Shown here one piece after another: positions 1 to 8,719 of a stretch of 64,000 nucleotides of DNA; the stretch's first letter is position 1; every line of letters starts with the position of its first letter. Made by a program: the position numbers and the translations under genes. The DNA is taken from assembly GCA_027487435.1 (NCBI GenBank), contig JAIYDP010000116.1, positions 62,001-126,000 on the forward strand, in the 5' to 3' direction. This stretch comes from Verrucomicrobiaceae bacterium. Lineage in GTDB: Bacteria; Verrucomicrobiota; Verrucomicrobiia; Verrucomicrobiales; Akkermansiaceae. The notes under the pieces were generated by a model. That model was given only the letters and a program-made list of their open reading frames with translations, was not told the origin of the DNA and did not search any database.

Positions 1-945
1 CAAATCGACGCCGCGATCAACCCCGGCAACTCGGGCGGCCCCGTTCTCCAAGAAGGCAAAGTCGTCGGCGTCGCATTCCAAGGTCTCACCAGAGCCGACA
101 ACACTGGCTACATCATTCCCACTCCCGTGGTCCGACGCTTCCTGAAAGACATCGAAGATGGAAAATATGACCACTACGTCGATCTCGGTATCTCCGAGTT
201 CCCCCTCATCAATCCCGCCATGCGCGCAGCACTCAACCTCCCCGATGACGAACTGGGTGTCCTCGTCACCAACGTCACACCCACCAGCGCCTGCGACGGA
301 AAAGTTCTACCCGGAGATGTCTTGCTCGCCCTCGATCAATACCCCGTCGATTCTGCTGGTGCCGTGCTCATCGAAGGTGAAAAAGTGAACATGAATGAAA
401 TCGTCGAACGCAAATTTGCCAACGACACCGTCAATCTCACCCTATTCCGTAGCGGCAAAAAAATGCAAGTCGCCGTCACCCTCGTCAGCATCCCACCCAC
501 ACGAATCTACGCCATCAAATACGAAGCCAAACCTCGCTACATCGTCCACGGCGGCCTCGTGCTGCAACCACTCGACACCAATCTCTATGCCACCATGCAG
601 TTCAGCGATGTCAGCCTACGCCGCCTCTACGCCGACTACATCTCCAAGGGAATCTTCCAGAAAAAAGAAGACATCGTCGTTCTTACCCGCATTCAGTCCG
701 ATGAGCTCACCACCCAGATTCCCAAACTCGAAGGCCGAGCCATCTCCAAAATCAACGGCACAGAAATCACTTCCCTCAAGCAAGCGCACGACATCCTCTA
801 CGCTCCAGATCAACCCGAATTCCTCGTCATCAACCTCATCGGAGCCGAGCGCCCCATCGTCCTCCCCACCAAGGCAATCCCCGCAGCTAACGAACGCATC
901 AAAGAGCAATACAGCATCCCTTCCCTCAGCAACCTCACCGAGTAG
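1..945 (+). CDS. HtrA/Deg-like S1C serine protease with PDZ domain, 5' end missing
   Basis: The reading frame is open from the first base, so the N-terminus with the catalytic His and Asp lies outside the window. The visible part begins with QIDAAINPGNSGGPV, the active-site serine signature of trypsin-fold HtrA/Deg proteases; the nucleophile is visible residue 11. The motif GYIIPTPVV follows, as in Deg-type enzymes. A PDZ-like region (about visible residues 95-165, with LPGDVLLALD) and a further region with YIVHGGLVLQPL come next. The role is presumably periplasmic protein quality control. The next gene, 25 bp downstream, is a paralogue with the same C-terminal layout but no catalytic triad, so the two may form a complex. 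The protease call is firm; the substrate is unknown. Confidence 0.9.
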   Translation, partial: QIDAAINPGNSGGPVLQEGKVVGVAFQGLTRADNTGYIIPTPVVRRFLKDIEDGKYDHYVDLGISEFPLINPAMRAALNLPDDELGVLVTNVTPTSACDGKVLPGDVLLALDQYPVDSAGAVLIEGEKVNMNEIVERKFANDTVNLTLFRSGKKMQVAVTLVSIPPTRIYAIKYEAKPRYIVHGGLVLQPLDTNLYATMQFSDVSLRRLYADYISKGIFQKKEDIVVLTRIQSDELTTQIPKLEGRAISKINGTEITSLKQAHDILYAPDQPEFLVINLIGAERPIVLPTKAIPAANERIKEQYSIPSLSNLTE

Positions 946-970
946 CTCCACCCGCAAACCACCACACGAC

Positions 971-2530
971 ATGAAACGTCATCTACTCCTCGCCATCACC
1001 CTACCCTTTTTCCTCGCCCAGTGCCAAAAGCCCGCTCCCACCAGCACGGCTCCAACTCCCGCGACTCCTTCACCATCCGTCACAGCGGCAACCGCAGTCA
1101 CCGACCCCGCGGAAGCGAAAAATTCCGTGCTGCGTGTGAACTCCACACTCCAAAAATGGAATGCTGTGCAGCCATGGGAAAAGTCCCCACCCACTTACCG
1201 CCGTGCCCTCGGCGCCATCGTCAACTCGAAAAACGCCTCTGCTGTACTCACCACCGCAGAAATGGTCGCCGATGCCGTATTCCTGGAACTTGAATCTATC
1301 GACGGCAAAGAGCTCGTCACTGCTCGCGTCGCCACCGTGGACTACGAGGCCAACCTTGCCCTACTCGTTCCCGCTGAAGAAAAAGGCAACAGCATCTTCG
1401 CTAACACCACACCCCTTTCGATTGCTGCGCCGCCGGCCATGAACTCGTCGCTCGACATCGTGCAAATCGAGGAAAACAGCCAGACACTCATCACCAACGG
1501 TATCCTCCAACGCGTCGATGTCGCATCCAGCTTCCTTCCCTCCCAGCTCTTCCTCACCTACCAGCTCAAGGCCTCGATGCAATCCAGTGCTTCTTCCTTC
1601 TCCGTCCCCGTCTTCGATCAAGGAAAACTCGCTGGCCTCCTCAGCTCCTACGACACCGAAGAACAACTCTGCGATGTCATCGCCACCGCCCTGCTCGACC
1701 GATTCCTCAAAGAGTCCCAAAAAGATACCTACCAAGGCTTCCCTAACCTAGGCATCGCCGCCGCCACCACCGAGGACCAACATTACCGCAATTGGCTAAA
1801 AATCCCCGATACCGCAGGCGGCATCGTCATCACCAAAGTCCGCAAACAATCCGCCGCAGACCTCGCAGGTCTTCTCCCGGACGACGTGATTCTCGCCATC
1901 GATGGCCAAGAAATCGACCGACGGGGCTACTACAAAGACTCCATCTACGGCCAACTCTACTGGATCCAACTCGTTCGCGGCACCAAATCCACAGGCGACA
2001 CCCTCAAAGTAAGCATTCTCCGCGATGGCAAACCCCAGGACATCAGCGTCACCCTCACTCGCCAAGAAGAAGACACGCGCCTCGTCCCCAACTACATGTT
2101 TGGCAAAGCCCCAAACTTCCTCGTCAAAGGCGGTATGATCTTCCAAGAGCTCAACCGACCCTTCCTCGAAGCCTTTGGCGAAGAATGGCAATCCCGCGCG
2201 CCACTCAACTTTCTCGATGCCCTCTCCAACCCCGAAAAATACCAAGATAAGCACGACCGCATGATCGTCCTTACCGCCGTCATTCCTTCCCAAGCCACCG
2301 TCGGCTACGATGGCCTCCGCAACCTCTTCATCTCCAAGGTCAATGGCAAAGACATCCGCAACATGAAAGACCTCATCGCCGCGATGCGCCATGCCCCACT
2401 CGGCACCATCTCCCACAAAATTGAATTCCTCGATGAAAAACTCGTCATCCACCTCGATGCCGGCATGAGTGACATCATCGATGCATCGCTCCTCAAACGC
2501 GGCCTCTCCATCCTCTCCCGCGCGAACTAA
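971..2530 (+). CDS. Lipoprotein pseudoprotease: HtrA-like fold and PDZ, catalytic triad lost
   Basis: The start at 971 is chosen because it opens a lipoprotein signal peptide (MKRHLLLAIT..FLAQC, lipidated Cys18); the frame is open further upstream but that part is compositionally odd and overlaps the preceding gene. The 519-residue product parallels the upstream protease. The usual LTNAHVV is LTTAEMV (Glu97 replaces His), the usual DxxxDLALL is DYEANLALL (Asn128 replaces Asp), and GNSGGPV is SSFSVPV (Phe210 at the Ser position). A PDZ domain (about 245-330, LLPDDVILAIDG) and the shared C-terminal region (LVKGGMIFQEL) remain. It is therefore probably a non-catalytic, membrane-anchored partner or adaptor of the preceding protease. 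The triad alignment was made by eye. Confidence 0.8.
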   Translation: MKRHLLLAITLPFFLAQCQKPAPTSTAPTPATPSPSVTAATAVTDPAEAKNSVLRVNSTLQKWNAVQPWEKSPPTYRRALGAIVNSKNASAVLTTAEMVADAVFLELESIDGKELVTARVATVDYEANLALLVPAEEKGNSIFANTTPLSIAAPPAMNSSLDIVQIEENSQTLITNGILQRVDVASSFLPSQLFLTYQLKASMQSSASSFSVPVFDQGKLAGLLSSYDTEEQLCDVIATALLDRFLKESQKDTYQGFPNLGIAAATTEDQHYRNWLKIPDTAGGIVITKVRKQSAADLAGLLPDDVILAIDGQEIDRRGYYKDSIYGQLYWIQLVRGTKSTGDTLKVSILRDGKPQDISVTLTRQEEDTRLVPNYMFGKAPNFLVKGGMIFQELNRPFLEAFGEEWQSRAPLNFLDALSNPEKYQDKHDRMIVLTAVIPSQATVGYDGLRNLFISKVNGKDIRNMKDLIAAMRHAPLGTISHKIEFLDEKLVIHLDAGMSDIIDASLLKRGLSILSRAN

Positions 2531-2544
2531 GCGCCCGCTCCCAC

Positions 2545-4848
2545 ATGCCCCAGCGCCTGCTCCAGCTCCTCGCCAAACTCGTCGCCATCGCATGCCTCGC
2601 CCACTGCGGCAAAAAAACCACGCCCCCAAGCCACGCCAGCAGCACCTCCGCCGCCGCGGCTCCGATTGTGGCTCCAGACGATAAGGTCCACCCGACCTAT
2701 GCTGGCTCCATTTCCTGCAAAGAATGCCATGAAAAAGCCTACGCCGACTGGAAAAACTCGCACCACGGCCTAGCCGAACGCCCCGTCCAGCCCGACCAAC
2801 TCGATCAACAACTCGCCGCCCCCCTCAAGCTTGAGCACAACGGCCGGACCTCGCAAGCCTACCTCGACAAAGAACAACTCCTCCGCATCGTCACCCAAGG
2901 CAAAGAACCCAAACCCCTCGCTTACCCCGTCGCTCGGATCATCGGCCACAATCCCCTCCGTCAATTCCTCATCCCCGCTCCAGGCAATCGCCTACAAACC
3001 TGCGATGTCACCTACGACCCGAAGCGCAACGAACTCTTCGATGTCTTCGGTACCGACGAACGCAAGCCCGGCGACTGGGGACACTGGACCGGCCAAGGCA
3101 TGAACTGGAACGCCATGTGCGCCGCTTGCCACAACACCCGCTTACGCAAAAATTTCGATCCCGCCACCAACTCTTACAACACCCGCATGGCAGAAATGGC
3201 CGTCTCTTGCGAGTCCTGCCACGGCCCGATGAAAGCCCACGTCACTTGGCAACAGCAAACCCCCCAATCCTCCCCCAGCCTCAAAGACCCGCACCTCCCG
3301 AAATTCTCGCGCGATCAAATGCTCGAAACCTGCGCCCCCTGCCACGCCCGCCGCAGCGAACTCACTGGCGACATGATCCCCGGCTCCTCCTTCTACGATC
3401 ACAACTCCCTCACCGTCACCGACCTTACCGACATCTTCCACGCCGACGGCCAAATCCGCGATGAAAACTACGAGGCCACCTCCTTTCTCAGCAGCAAAAT
3501 GCACCACGCCGGTGTCCGCTGCGTCGATTGCCACGACTCCCACACCGGCAAAACCAAGCTCCCCGGCAACGCCCTCTGCATGCAATGCCACACCACTGGC
3601 ACCCACCAAAACCTCACCGGCGAGAAAAACCACAGTCCCGCCCCGCTCACCCGTCCCGCCCCCATCATCGTTCCCACCCTGCACAGCCATCACGGCGAAG
3701 GCTCCACCGGCAATGACTGCATCAACTGCCACATGCCCACCACCACCTACATGCAGCGCCACCCGCGCCACGATCACAGCTACTCCATCCCCAACCCCCG
3801 CCTGACCATCGAGCACGGCATCCCCAACGCCTGCAACAAATGCCACACTGATCAATCCCCTACCTGGGCTCTCACCCATGCCAAACAATGGTATGGCAGC
3901 AAACTCGAAAAACCCACCCACCTCCGCGCCGACCTCATCACTCGTGCCCGCCGCCAAGACCCCACCGTTCAGCCCCAGCTCATCGAAATGCTGCGCACCG
4001 AAGTGATCCCCACCTGGCAAGCCACCGCCTGCCACCTCATGGCTCCCTGGCTCGCCAATCCCGCCATCCGCCAAAGCCTCACCGCCGCCCTAGCAAATCC
4101 CTCACCCCTCGTGCGCGAAGCCGCCGTCCGCACCCTCGCCCCCATGGTCAGGGAAAATCACCAGCCCACCATCGATTCCCTCCGCCCCCTGCTCGCCGAT
4201 TCCTCGCGCGCTGTCCGCATCGCTGCCGCATGGGCACTCTGCGCCACGCTCGATCTCACATCCCCCGCCGGCAAAGAACTCGTCCACATGCTCGACCTCC
4301 ACGCTGACCAACCCACCGGACGCATGCAGCTCAGCCAATTCGCCTTCCTCCGCGGCAATCCCACCGCCGCCATCAGCCAAGCCAAACAAGCGATCCGCAT
4401 GGATCCCAACTCCGCCCCCATGCACCACGACCTCGCCATCCTCCTCAGCACCATCGGCGACAACGCCGCCGCCCTCCTCTCCCTGCAAGAAGCCAGCCGC
4501 CTCGAGGCAAACAACTCCGAATACCACTTCAAACTCGCCCTCGTCCACAGCGAACTCGGCAAACCAGCTCTCGCCATCGCTGCCCTTGAAAAAACGACGG
4601 CCCTCGACCCCGGTTACGCCCGCGCCTGGTACAATCTCGGCCTCGCCTACAACGGCCAAGGCGATACCGCCAATGCCATCGCCGCCCTCTCCCGTGGGGA
4701 AACCGCCGACCCAAACGATGCCGAAATCCCCTACGCCCGCGCCACCATCCACTACCGGCTTGGTCAGAAACAAGAAGCCCGCGCTGCCGCCCTACGCACC
4801 CTACAAATCCGCCCCGATCACCCCCAAGCTCGCCAACTGCTCGAGTAA
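2545..4848 (+). CDS. Octahaem c-type cytochrome lipoprotein with HEAT and TPR repeats
   Basis: This 767-residue protein has a lipoprotein signal (LAHC, Cys21). Eight CxxCH haem-attachment motifs begin near residues 58 (CKECH), 192 (CAACH), 222 (CESCH), 263 (CAPCH), 326 (CVDCH), 345 (CMQCH), 392 (CINCH) and 430 (CNKCH). This arrangement resembles cytochrome c554-like multihaem domains. Residues about 470-570 look like HEAT repeats (PLVREAAVRTLAPMV) and about 590-760 like TPRs (ARAWYNLGLAYNGQGDTANAI). The probable role is periplasmic electron transfer, with the repeats as a docking surface. The gene follows the pseudoprotease by 14 bp and may share its transcript. The redox substrate cannot be told from sequence; similar TPR-cytochrome fusions are known in this bacterial group. 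Confidence 0.88.
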   Translation: MPQRLLQLLAKLVAIACLAHCGKKTTPPSHASSTSAAAAPIVAPDDKVHPTYAGSISCKECHEKAYADWKNSHHGLAERPVQPDQLDQQLAAPLKLEHNGRTSQAYLDKEQLLRIVTQGKEPKPLAYPVARIIGHNPLRQFLIPAPGNRLQTCDVTYDPKRNELFDVFGTDERKPGDWGHWTGQGMNWNAMCAACHNTRLRKNFDPATNSYNTRMAEMAVSCESCHGPMKAHVTWQQQTPQSSPSLKDPHLPKFSRDQMLETCAPCHARRSELTGDMIPGSSFYDHNSLTVTDLTDIFHADGQIRDENYEATSFLSSKMHHAGVRCVDCHDSHTGKTKLPGNALCMQCHTTGTHQNLTGEKNHSPAPLTRPAPIIVPTLHSHHGEGSTGNDCINCHMPTTTYMQRHPRHDHSYSIPNPRLTIEHGIPNACNKCHTDQSPTWALTHAKQWYGSKLEKPTHLRADLITRARRQDPTVQPQLIEMLRTEVIPTWQATACHLMAPWLANPAIRQSLTAALANPSPLVREAAVRTLAPMVRENHQPTIDSLRPLLADSSRAVRIAAAWALCATLDLTSPAGKELVHMLDLHADQPTGRMQLSQFAFLRGNPTAAISQAKQAIRMDPNSAPMHHDLAILLSTIGDNAAALLSLQEASRLEANNSEYHFKLALVHSELGKPALAIAALEKTTALDPGYARAWYNLGLAYNGQGDTANAIAALSRGETADPNDAEIPYARATIHYRLGQKQEARAAALRTLQIRPDHPQARQLLE

Positions 4849-4917
4849 CGAAAAAACAAATCAAGCAACGCGGCGGTTCTGACAACAAACAACTGGCTTT
4901 GTTGATGAGTTACCAAT

Positions 4918-5859
4918 CTAAGGCGGCAAGGTAGTCTTAGGTGCTGGCGGCGCGATCAAGGTCTTAAATTCTTCTGCCCATTCCTTGGCTTTGACGTTGG
5001 AGATGTTGACCTCGATATGCTTCAGCATCTCCAAAGCGGCCACTTTTTCATCTCCTGCGGTAAATAAGTCCTTGTGCTTCGACCATAACAATTCCGGCAA
5101 GGTTGATTCCTGAAATTCGGCGATTTTGGGCGTCGGCTTGTCGCTTCTTGCAATTCCTGAGGGTTTCTCTTGATTTTCTTTGAGACTTTCTTTGACCAAC
5201 TCCATCTTGATCCGCTCGTCCCACAAATTTCGCAAATCCTGATAAGCGCGCGCCCTTCGCAACGGCGGCATCAAATATTTATCATAGACCGCAGCTATCA
5301 TGATCGGTGAATTTGGCCATTCTTTCGGCTTCATATCGCCCAATTCATACGCCGTGAAAAACACCGAGCTGCTAACATCTTGGGCGAGAATTTCGAACTG
5401 ACCTTTGAGCTCAAGAGAATTTCCAAAGAGATCTTTCATCGCCTTGCTCATCTCTGGAATGAGCTTCTGCTGGTCGTCGGGACGAATGCTCGCCCTCAAC
5501 GATAGGCATAACCAATTCAACTGATGTCGCAAGGCTTGACGGAAATGTGGATTTTTGTGCTGTTCTTCGTGGCTGCGTTTCCAATCGCGGAAATCCTGGG
5601 ACTTTTTTTGTTTATCGGTAAACTTCACTTTTTCTACGCACTTCAAATACAATTCCATCGCCGCTTCATCACTCTGGATTCCCGCACGAAAATCATCGAG
5701 TGCCACTTTGAATCGTCGATCCAATTGACTGCTCGCGCTCTCGGTAATCTGGTCAAGCCGTTCGCGTAATTCTTCTAAATCCGCCGAAGATAATGGCGCA
5801 GCATCCACCCGTAGCATACCTACGAGGATCAAAAAAGCAGGAGAAATCAAAGGTCGCAT
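4918..5859 (-). CDS. Secreted hypothetical protein, mostly helical
   Basis: I do not recognise the family. The chosen start (5859) gives a clean signal peptide (MRPLISPAFLILVGMLRVDA); an ATG 69 bp upstream would add a polar stretch before the hydrophobic core and is less likely. The mature part, about 290 residues, is rich in Lys, Glu and Leu and predicted helical by eye, with no cysteines forming a visible motif and no catalytic signature. It ends in a Pro/Thr-rich tail (APPAPKTTLPP). It lies convergent to the cytochrome gene. Periplasmic location is the only inference offered. Confidence 0.6.
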   Translation of the reverse strand: MRPLISPAFLILVGMLRVDAAPLSSADLEELRERLDQITESASSQLDRRFKVALDDFRAGIQSDEAAMELYLKCVEKVKFTDKQKKSQDFRDWKRSHEEQHKNPHFRQALRHQLNWLCLSLRASIRPDDQQKLIPEMSKAMKDLFGNSLELKGQFEILAQDVSSSVFFTAYELGDMKPKEWPNSPIMIAAVYDKYLMPPLRRARAYQDLRNLWDERIKMELVKESLKENQEKPSGIARSDKPTPKIAEFQESTLPELLWSKHKDLFTAGDEKVAALEMLKHIEVNISNVKAKEWAEEFKTLIAPPAPKTTLPP

Positions 5860-5946
5860 CGTGAAAAAATCATGCACCGCAGAACTCGTATGACAAGGAG
5901 AATCCCCGACAGCCTGATGATTTCTCACCGCAGAAAAACTCGTTAC

Positions 5947-6432
5947 TCACGAGTGCTCGATGTGGCCGTCCGCCGTATCGACCTCACGGACGCGCTTACG
6001 ATCGCGCACAATTTCCACTTGCGTACGCAGGTGCTCGCGCAGCTCATCCGATTTCCTTACCGATGGGATCAAAAGACGTTCTTGTCCACGATCCGAGGTT
6101 TCTATGGTCACAGTCCCAAGACCCAGCATTCGCTCAAACACACTGCGAGCAAGACTCACATCCTTCACGCGATAGAGTTCGACCTCATCAAAAACTTGGT
6201 TAAACACTCCACGTTTCATCCGCAGGCGTTCTGTGGTCAATTCAAAACTCTCTGCTGCTGTAGAAATCCACACCCATGCCGCCCAGAGCAGTGGCAGTGC
6301 CGCAGCAAGCCAAACGAGCGATATGTAGGTGCCACCCACAATGACGCCGATCAGCACTAACAAACATAACACATACACGCCACCATTGGTGATCTGTGAG
6401 CGACTGCCCTTCCACATTGTTGTTTCTTCCAT
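5947..6432 (-). CDS. Membrane protein with bacterial PH (bPH2/DUF304) domain
   Basis: The protein has two membrane spans near the N-terminus (GGVYVLCLLVLIGVIVGGTY and a following hydrophobic stretch). A bPH2-type core follows: FELTTERLRMKRGVFNQVFDEVELYRVKDVSL and later GTVTIETSD. These match the YdbS/YdbT-like DUF304 pattern (ELTxxRL..G.., E.YRVKDV). Such proteins sit in the inner membrane and their function is poorly defined. An in-frame ATG at 6444 gives four extra residues; neither start has a clear ribosome binding site. The gene is divergent from the aminopropyltransferase-like gene. Confidence 0.75.
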   Translation of the reverse strand: MEETTMWKGSRSQITNGGVYVLCLLVLIGVIVGGTYISLVWLAAALPLLWAAWVWISTAAESFELTTERLRMKRGVFNQVFDEVELYRVKDVSLARSVFERMLGLGTVTIETSDRGQERLLIPSVRKSDELREHLRTQVEIVRDRKRVREVDTADGHIEHS

Positions 6433-6566
6433 GCACGCGATCATGCCCTAGGAAATGACCCTGCGGCAAGTAGAATCCGCAGCCGAGATTCTTCTTCTTC
6501 AATGAAATATCGACACGCACCAATTCCCGCATTACATTTCCCCTCGATGGAATTCCTTACACAATC

Positions 6567-7244
6567 ATGAAACCTCGAACGATCCTTGCTCAAAGCCAGC
6601 TCGCAAATGGCGAAATGCTGGAACTCCACGAACACGATGGACGACATTACCTGCACCTGCATGGCCAGCAGCTTGGTGGCGATGCCTCGCGCAGCCTTGA
6701 AGCAGAACTTGCCCACCTCGGCACCCATCCTTTTCGTCCAGCCCGACAACCAAAAATTCTCGTCCTCGGTCTTGGCCTTGGCGGCTTGCTCAATAGCCTT
6801 TGCAGCACCATGGTGCAAAAACGCGCTCGTTTCACTGTCTATGAGCCCATGGTGGATCTCGTCGCCTGGCAAAAGCAGTTTTTCCCAGAGGCGAGCTTGC
6901 ATCGCGACTCGCGTGCCGATTGCACATTCCAGCTTACGCCTTCGTCGCTAGCACGTGAGAATGGCACCTTACATGCCATCCTTACCCATGCCGATACCTG
7001 CCCTATGGAGAAAGGCCGCCTCATCATCGAAGATAGCCGCTGGCTGGGTGCCGCTCGTGATGCCCTGCAACCCGGCGGACTCATCGGCATCGTATCTTTG
7101 CGCCCTGTGCCGGGACTTTTTGGCCGATGGAAGCGCGCAGGATTTGAGGTCACCGAGCATTTCATCGATGGCAATCCCAATGCCCGTAAGCCCCGTCGCC
7201 ATCCGCTTCTTCTCGCCCGTAAGGTTGCGCCCAGCACGGAGTAA
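6567..7244 (+). CDS. Spermidine-synthase-like / class I SAM methyltransferase-fold protein
   Basis: This 225-residue protein has the Rossmann nucleotide-binding loop ILVLGLGLGGLLNS (about residues 64-77), an acidic residue at the end of the next strand (VYEPMVDL) and a late motif DALQPGGLIGIVSL typical of post-motif regions in this fold. The N-terminal strands (LELHEHDGRHYLHLHGQQL) resemble the beta-hairpin domain of spermidine synthases. Family members either transfer aminopropyl groups to polyamines or act as methyltransferases. The canonical aminopropyltransferase catalytic Asp region (DAFDG-like) is not clear, so the reaction is left open. Confidence 0.7.
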   Translation: MKPRTILAQSQLANGEMLELHEHDGRHYLHLHGQQLGGDASRSLEAELAHLGTHPFRPARQPKILVLGLGLGGLLNSLCSTMVQKRARFTVYEPMVDLVAWQKQFFPEASLHRDSRADCTFQLTPSSLARENGTLHAILTHADTCPMEKGRLIIEDSRWLGAARDALQPGGLIGIVSLRPVPGLFGRWKRAGFEVTEHFIDGNPNARKPRRHPLLLARKVAPSTE

Positions 7245-7307
7245 TTTTCCCCGAAAGATTCTGATATTTTTCGCGATATAGATAGTTCATTGCCACACAT
7301 TCGCCTC

Positions 7308-8708
7308 ATGAAATTCCTCTCTCTTTATCTCGTTACGCTCGCTGCTCAAACCTTCAGCATCTCCGCTGAAGTCGTCGCCGTCAAACAACAGAACTTCTCC
7401 CAGAAAACTAGCTTTAGTGCTACATTGCTACCTGCTAAGGCACATCTTATTTCCGTGGATTCTGAAGCCTGGCAAAGCTTCGTCATCGAGGAAATCGTCC
7501 CGCACGGCACACTCGTCCGCAAAGGCGAAGCCTTGATTCGCTTCGATGCGGAAGACTATCAGAAAAAAGTCCAAGACGCAGAATCAGCCCACGAAGCCAG
7601 CAAACTCACCCTCGCGAATGCCGAGGCTGACTACGCCGCCGCCGTCAAATACCAGCCCATGCAGATGGAAAGCGCTCGAATGAAAAAAGAGCACGCTGCC
7701 GAGGCATGGCACTACTTTCAAAAAACCTCTCGCGAAGCCAAAACCCGCGAAGCGAACCTCCAGCTCCGCTCCAGCGAACTTCGCCTCGATTCCGAGCGCG
7801 AAGAGCTCAAGCAGTTGGAAAAAATGTATAAGGCTGACGACCTCACGGAAAACACCGAAGAAATCATTCTCAAACGTCAGCACGAGGCAGTAAAATTCGC
7901 CGAAGCTGCTCTGGAAGATGCTCGCCTCGAGCACAAGCGCACACTGGAAATCCAGCTCCCCCGCCTCGCCGTATCCCTTGAGCGCGAAGCACAGAGCTCT
8001 GCTATTGCCTTCCAAGAAAACGAAGAAAGCATCCCACGCAATCTCAAGCTCAAGCACATCGCCCTCGAGGATGCCCGCGTCAAAGCCAAGCGCGATCAAG
8101 AAAGCCTTCGAAAACTCACGGACGCTCGTCCCGAATTTGTGATCAAAGCCCCAGTAGCTGGATATTTTTACTATGGCACCATACAAGAGGGACGCTGGAA
8201 CATCGCCGAAAGCACTAAAGCTCTTGGCCCAAAAAGTCCAGTCCCGGTCAATCGCCCCTTCGCCACTTTGATTCCCACCAAAGGAATCATGAATGCCGAG
8301 GCCTTTGTCGATGAGCCAAGCATGCGCCAGCTCAGAGTCAGCCAAAAAGGCTACGCTAACTTGGTAGGCCTAGAGCACATCGCCCTTCCTGCTCAAGTCG
8401 AGCGCATTGCGCCCACGCCGACACTCGATGGCCGCTATCGCGTCACCTTGGATCTCAAGGCTAGCGATCTCAAAAATGTTGCCCCCGCAGCCAATGTCAA
8501 AATTACCATCGTCTCCTACCAGAAAAACGACGCCCTCACCGTTCCTGCCAAAGCCCTCCACGCCACCGACTCGGGCGATTGGGAAGTTGAGCTGAAGCAA
8601 GAAGGCAAAGACAACGTGCGTGTCTCCGTCACCCGTGGCATCATTAGTGGCGACGATGTCGAAATTCTCAGTGGCTTGAGCAAAGGACAGCAAGTCATCG
8701 TCCCATAA
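7308..8708 (+). CDS. HlyD/RND-type periplasmic adaptor (membrane fusion protein)
   Basis: The ATG at 7308 begins a signal peptide (MKFLSLYLVTLAAQTFSISA); a TTG 18 bp upstream is less likely. The 466-residue product has the adaptor layout: a first lipoyl half (HGTLVRKGEALIRFDAEDYQKKV), a long coiled coil of about 180 residues rich in Glu, Lys and Ala, a second lipoyl half (FVIKAPVAGYFYYGTIQEG), a beta-barrel region and a C-terminal stretch ending DDVEILSGLSKGQQVIVP, which is typical of RND/ABC adaptors. It should bridge an inner-membrane pump to an outer-membrane channel, but no pump gene is next to it. The following gene starts 11 bp downstream. Confidence 0.85.
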   Translation: MKFLSLYLVTLAAQTFSISAEVVAVKQQNFSQKTSFSATLLPAKAHLISVDSEAWQSFVIEEIVPHGTLVRKGEALIRFDAEDYQKKVQDAESAHEASKLTLANAEADYAAAVKYQPMQMESARMKKEHAAEAWHYFQKTSREAKTREANLQLRSSELRLDSEREELKQLEKMYKADDLTENTEEIILKRQHEAVKFAEAALEDARLEHKRTLEIQLPRLAVSLEREAQSSAIAFQENEESIPRNLKLKHIALEDARVKAKRDQESLRKLTDARPEFVIKAPVAGYFYYGTIQEGRWNIAESTKALGPKSPVPVNRPFATLIPTKGIMNAEAFVDEPSMRQLRVSQKGYANLVGLEHIALPAQVERIAPTPTLDGRYRVTLDLKASDLKNVAPAANVKITIVSYQKNDALTVPAKALHATDSGDWEVELKQEGKDNVRVSVTRGIISGDDVEILSGLSKGQQVIVP

Positions 8709-8719
8709 CGTCTGACTTT

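Noticed and set aside
1796-2629. A 277-codon open frame on the minus strand.
   Set aside because: It is antisense to the pseudoprotease gene and has the composition expected of a mirror frame.
3142-4074. A 310-codon open frame on the minus strand.
   Set aside because: It lies wholly inside the cytochrome gene on the other strand; C-rich codons there produce long antisense frames of low-complexity Gly/Ala/Val, with no domain.
4883-4904. Hairpin CAACAAA-N8-TTTGTTG between the cytochrome gene and the convergent gene, as a terminator.
   Set aside because: The stem is 7 bp and AT-rich with no T-run, too weak to call.
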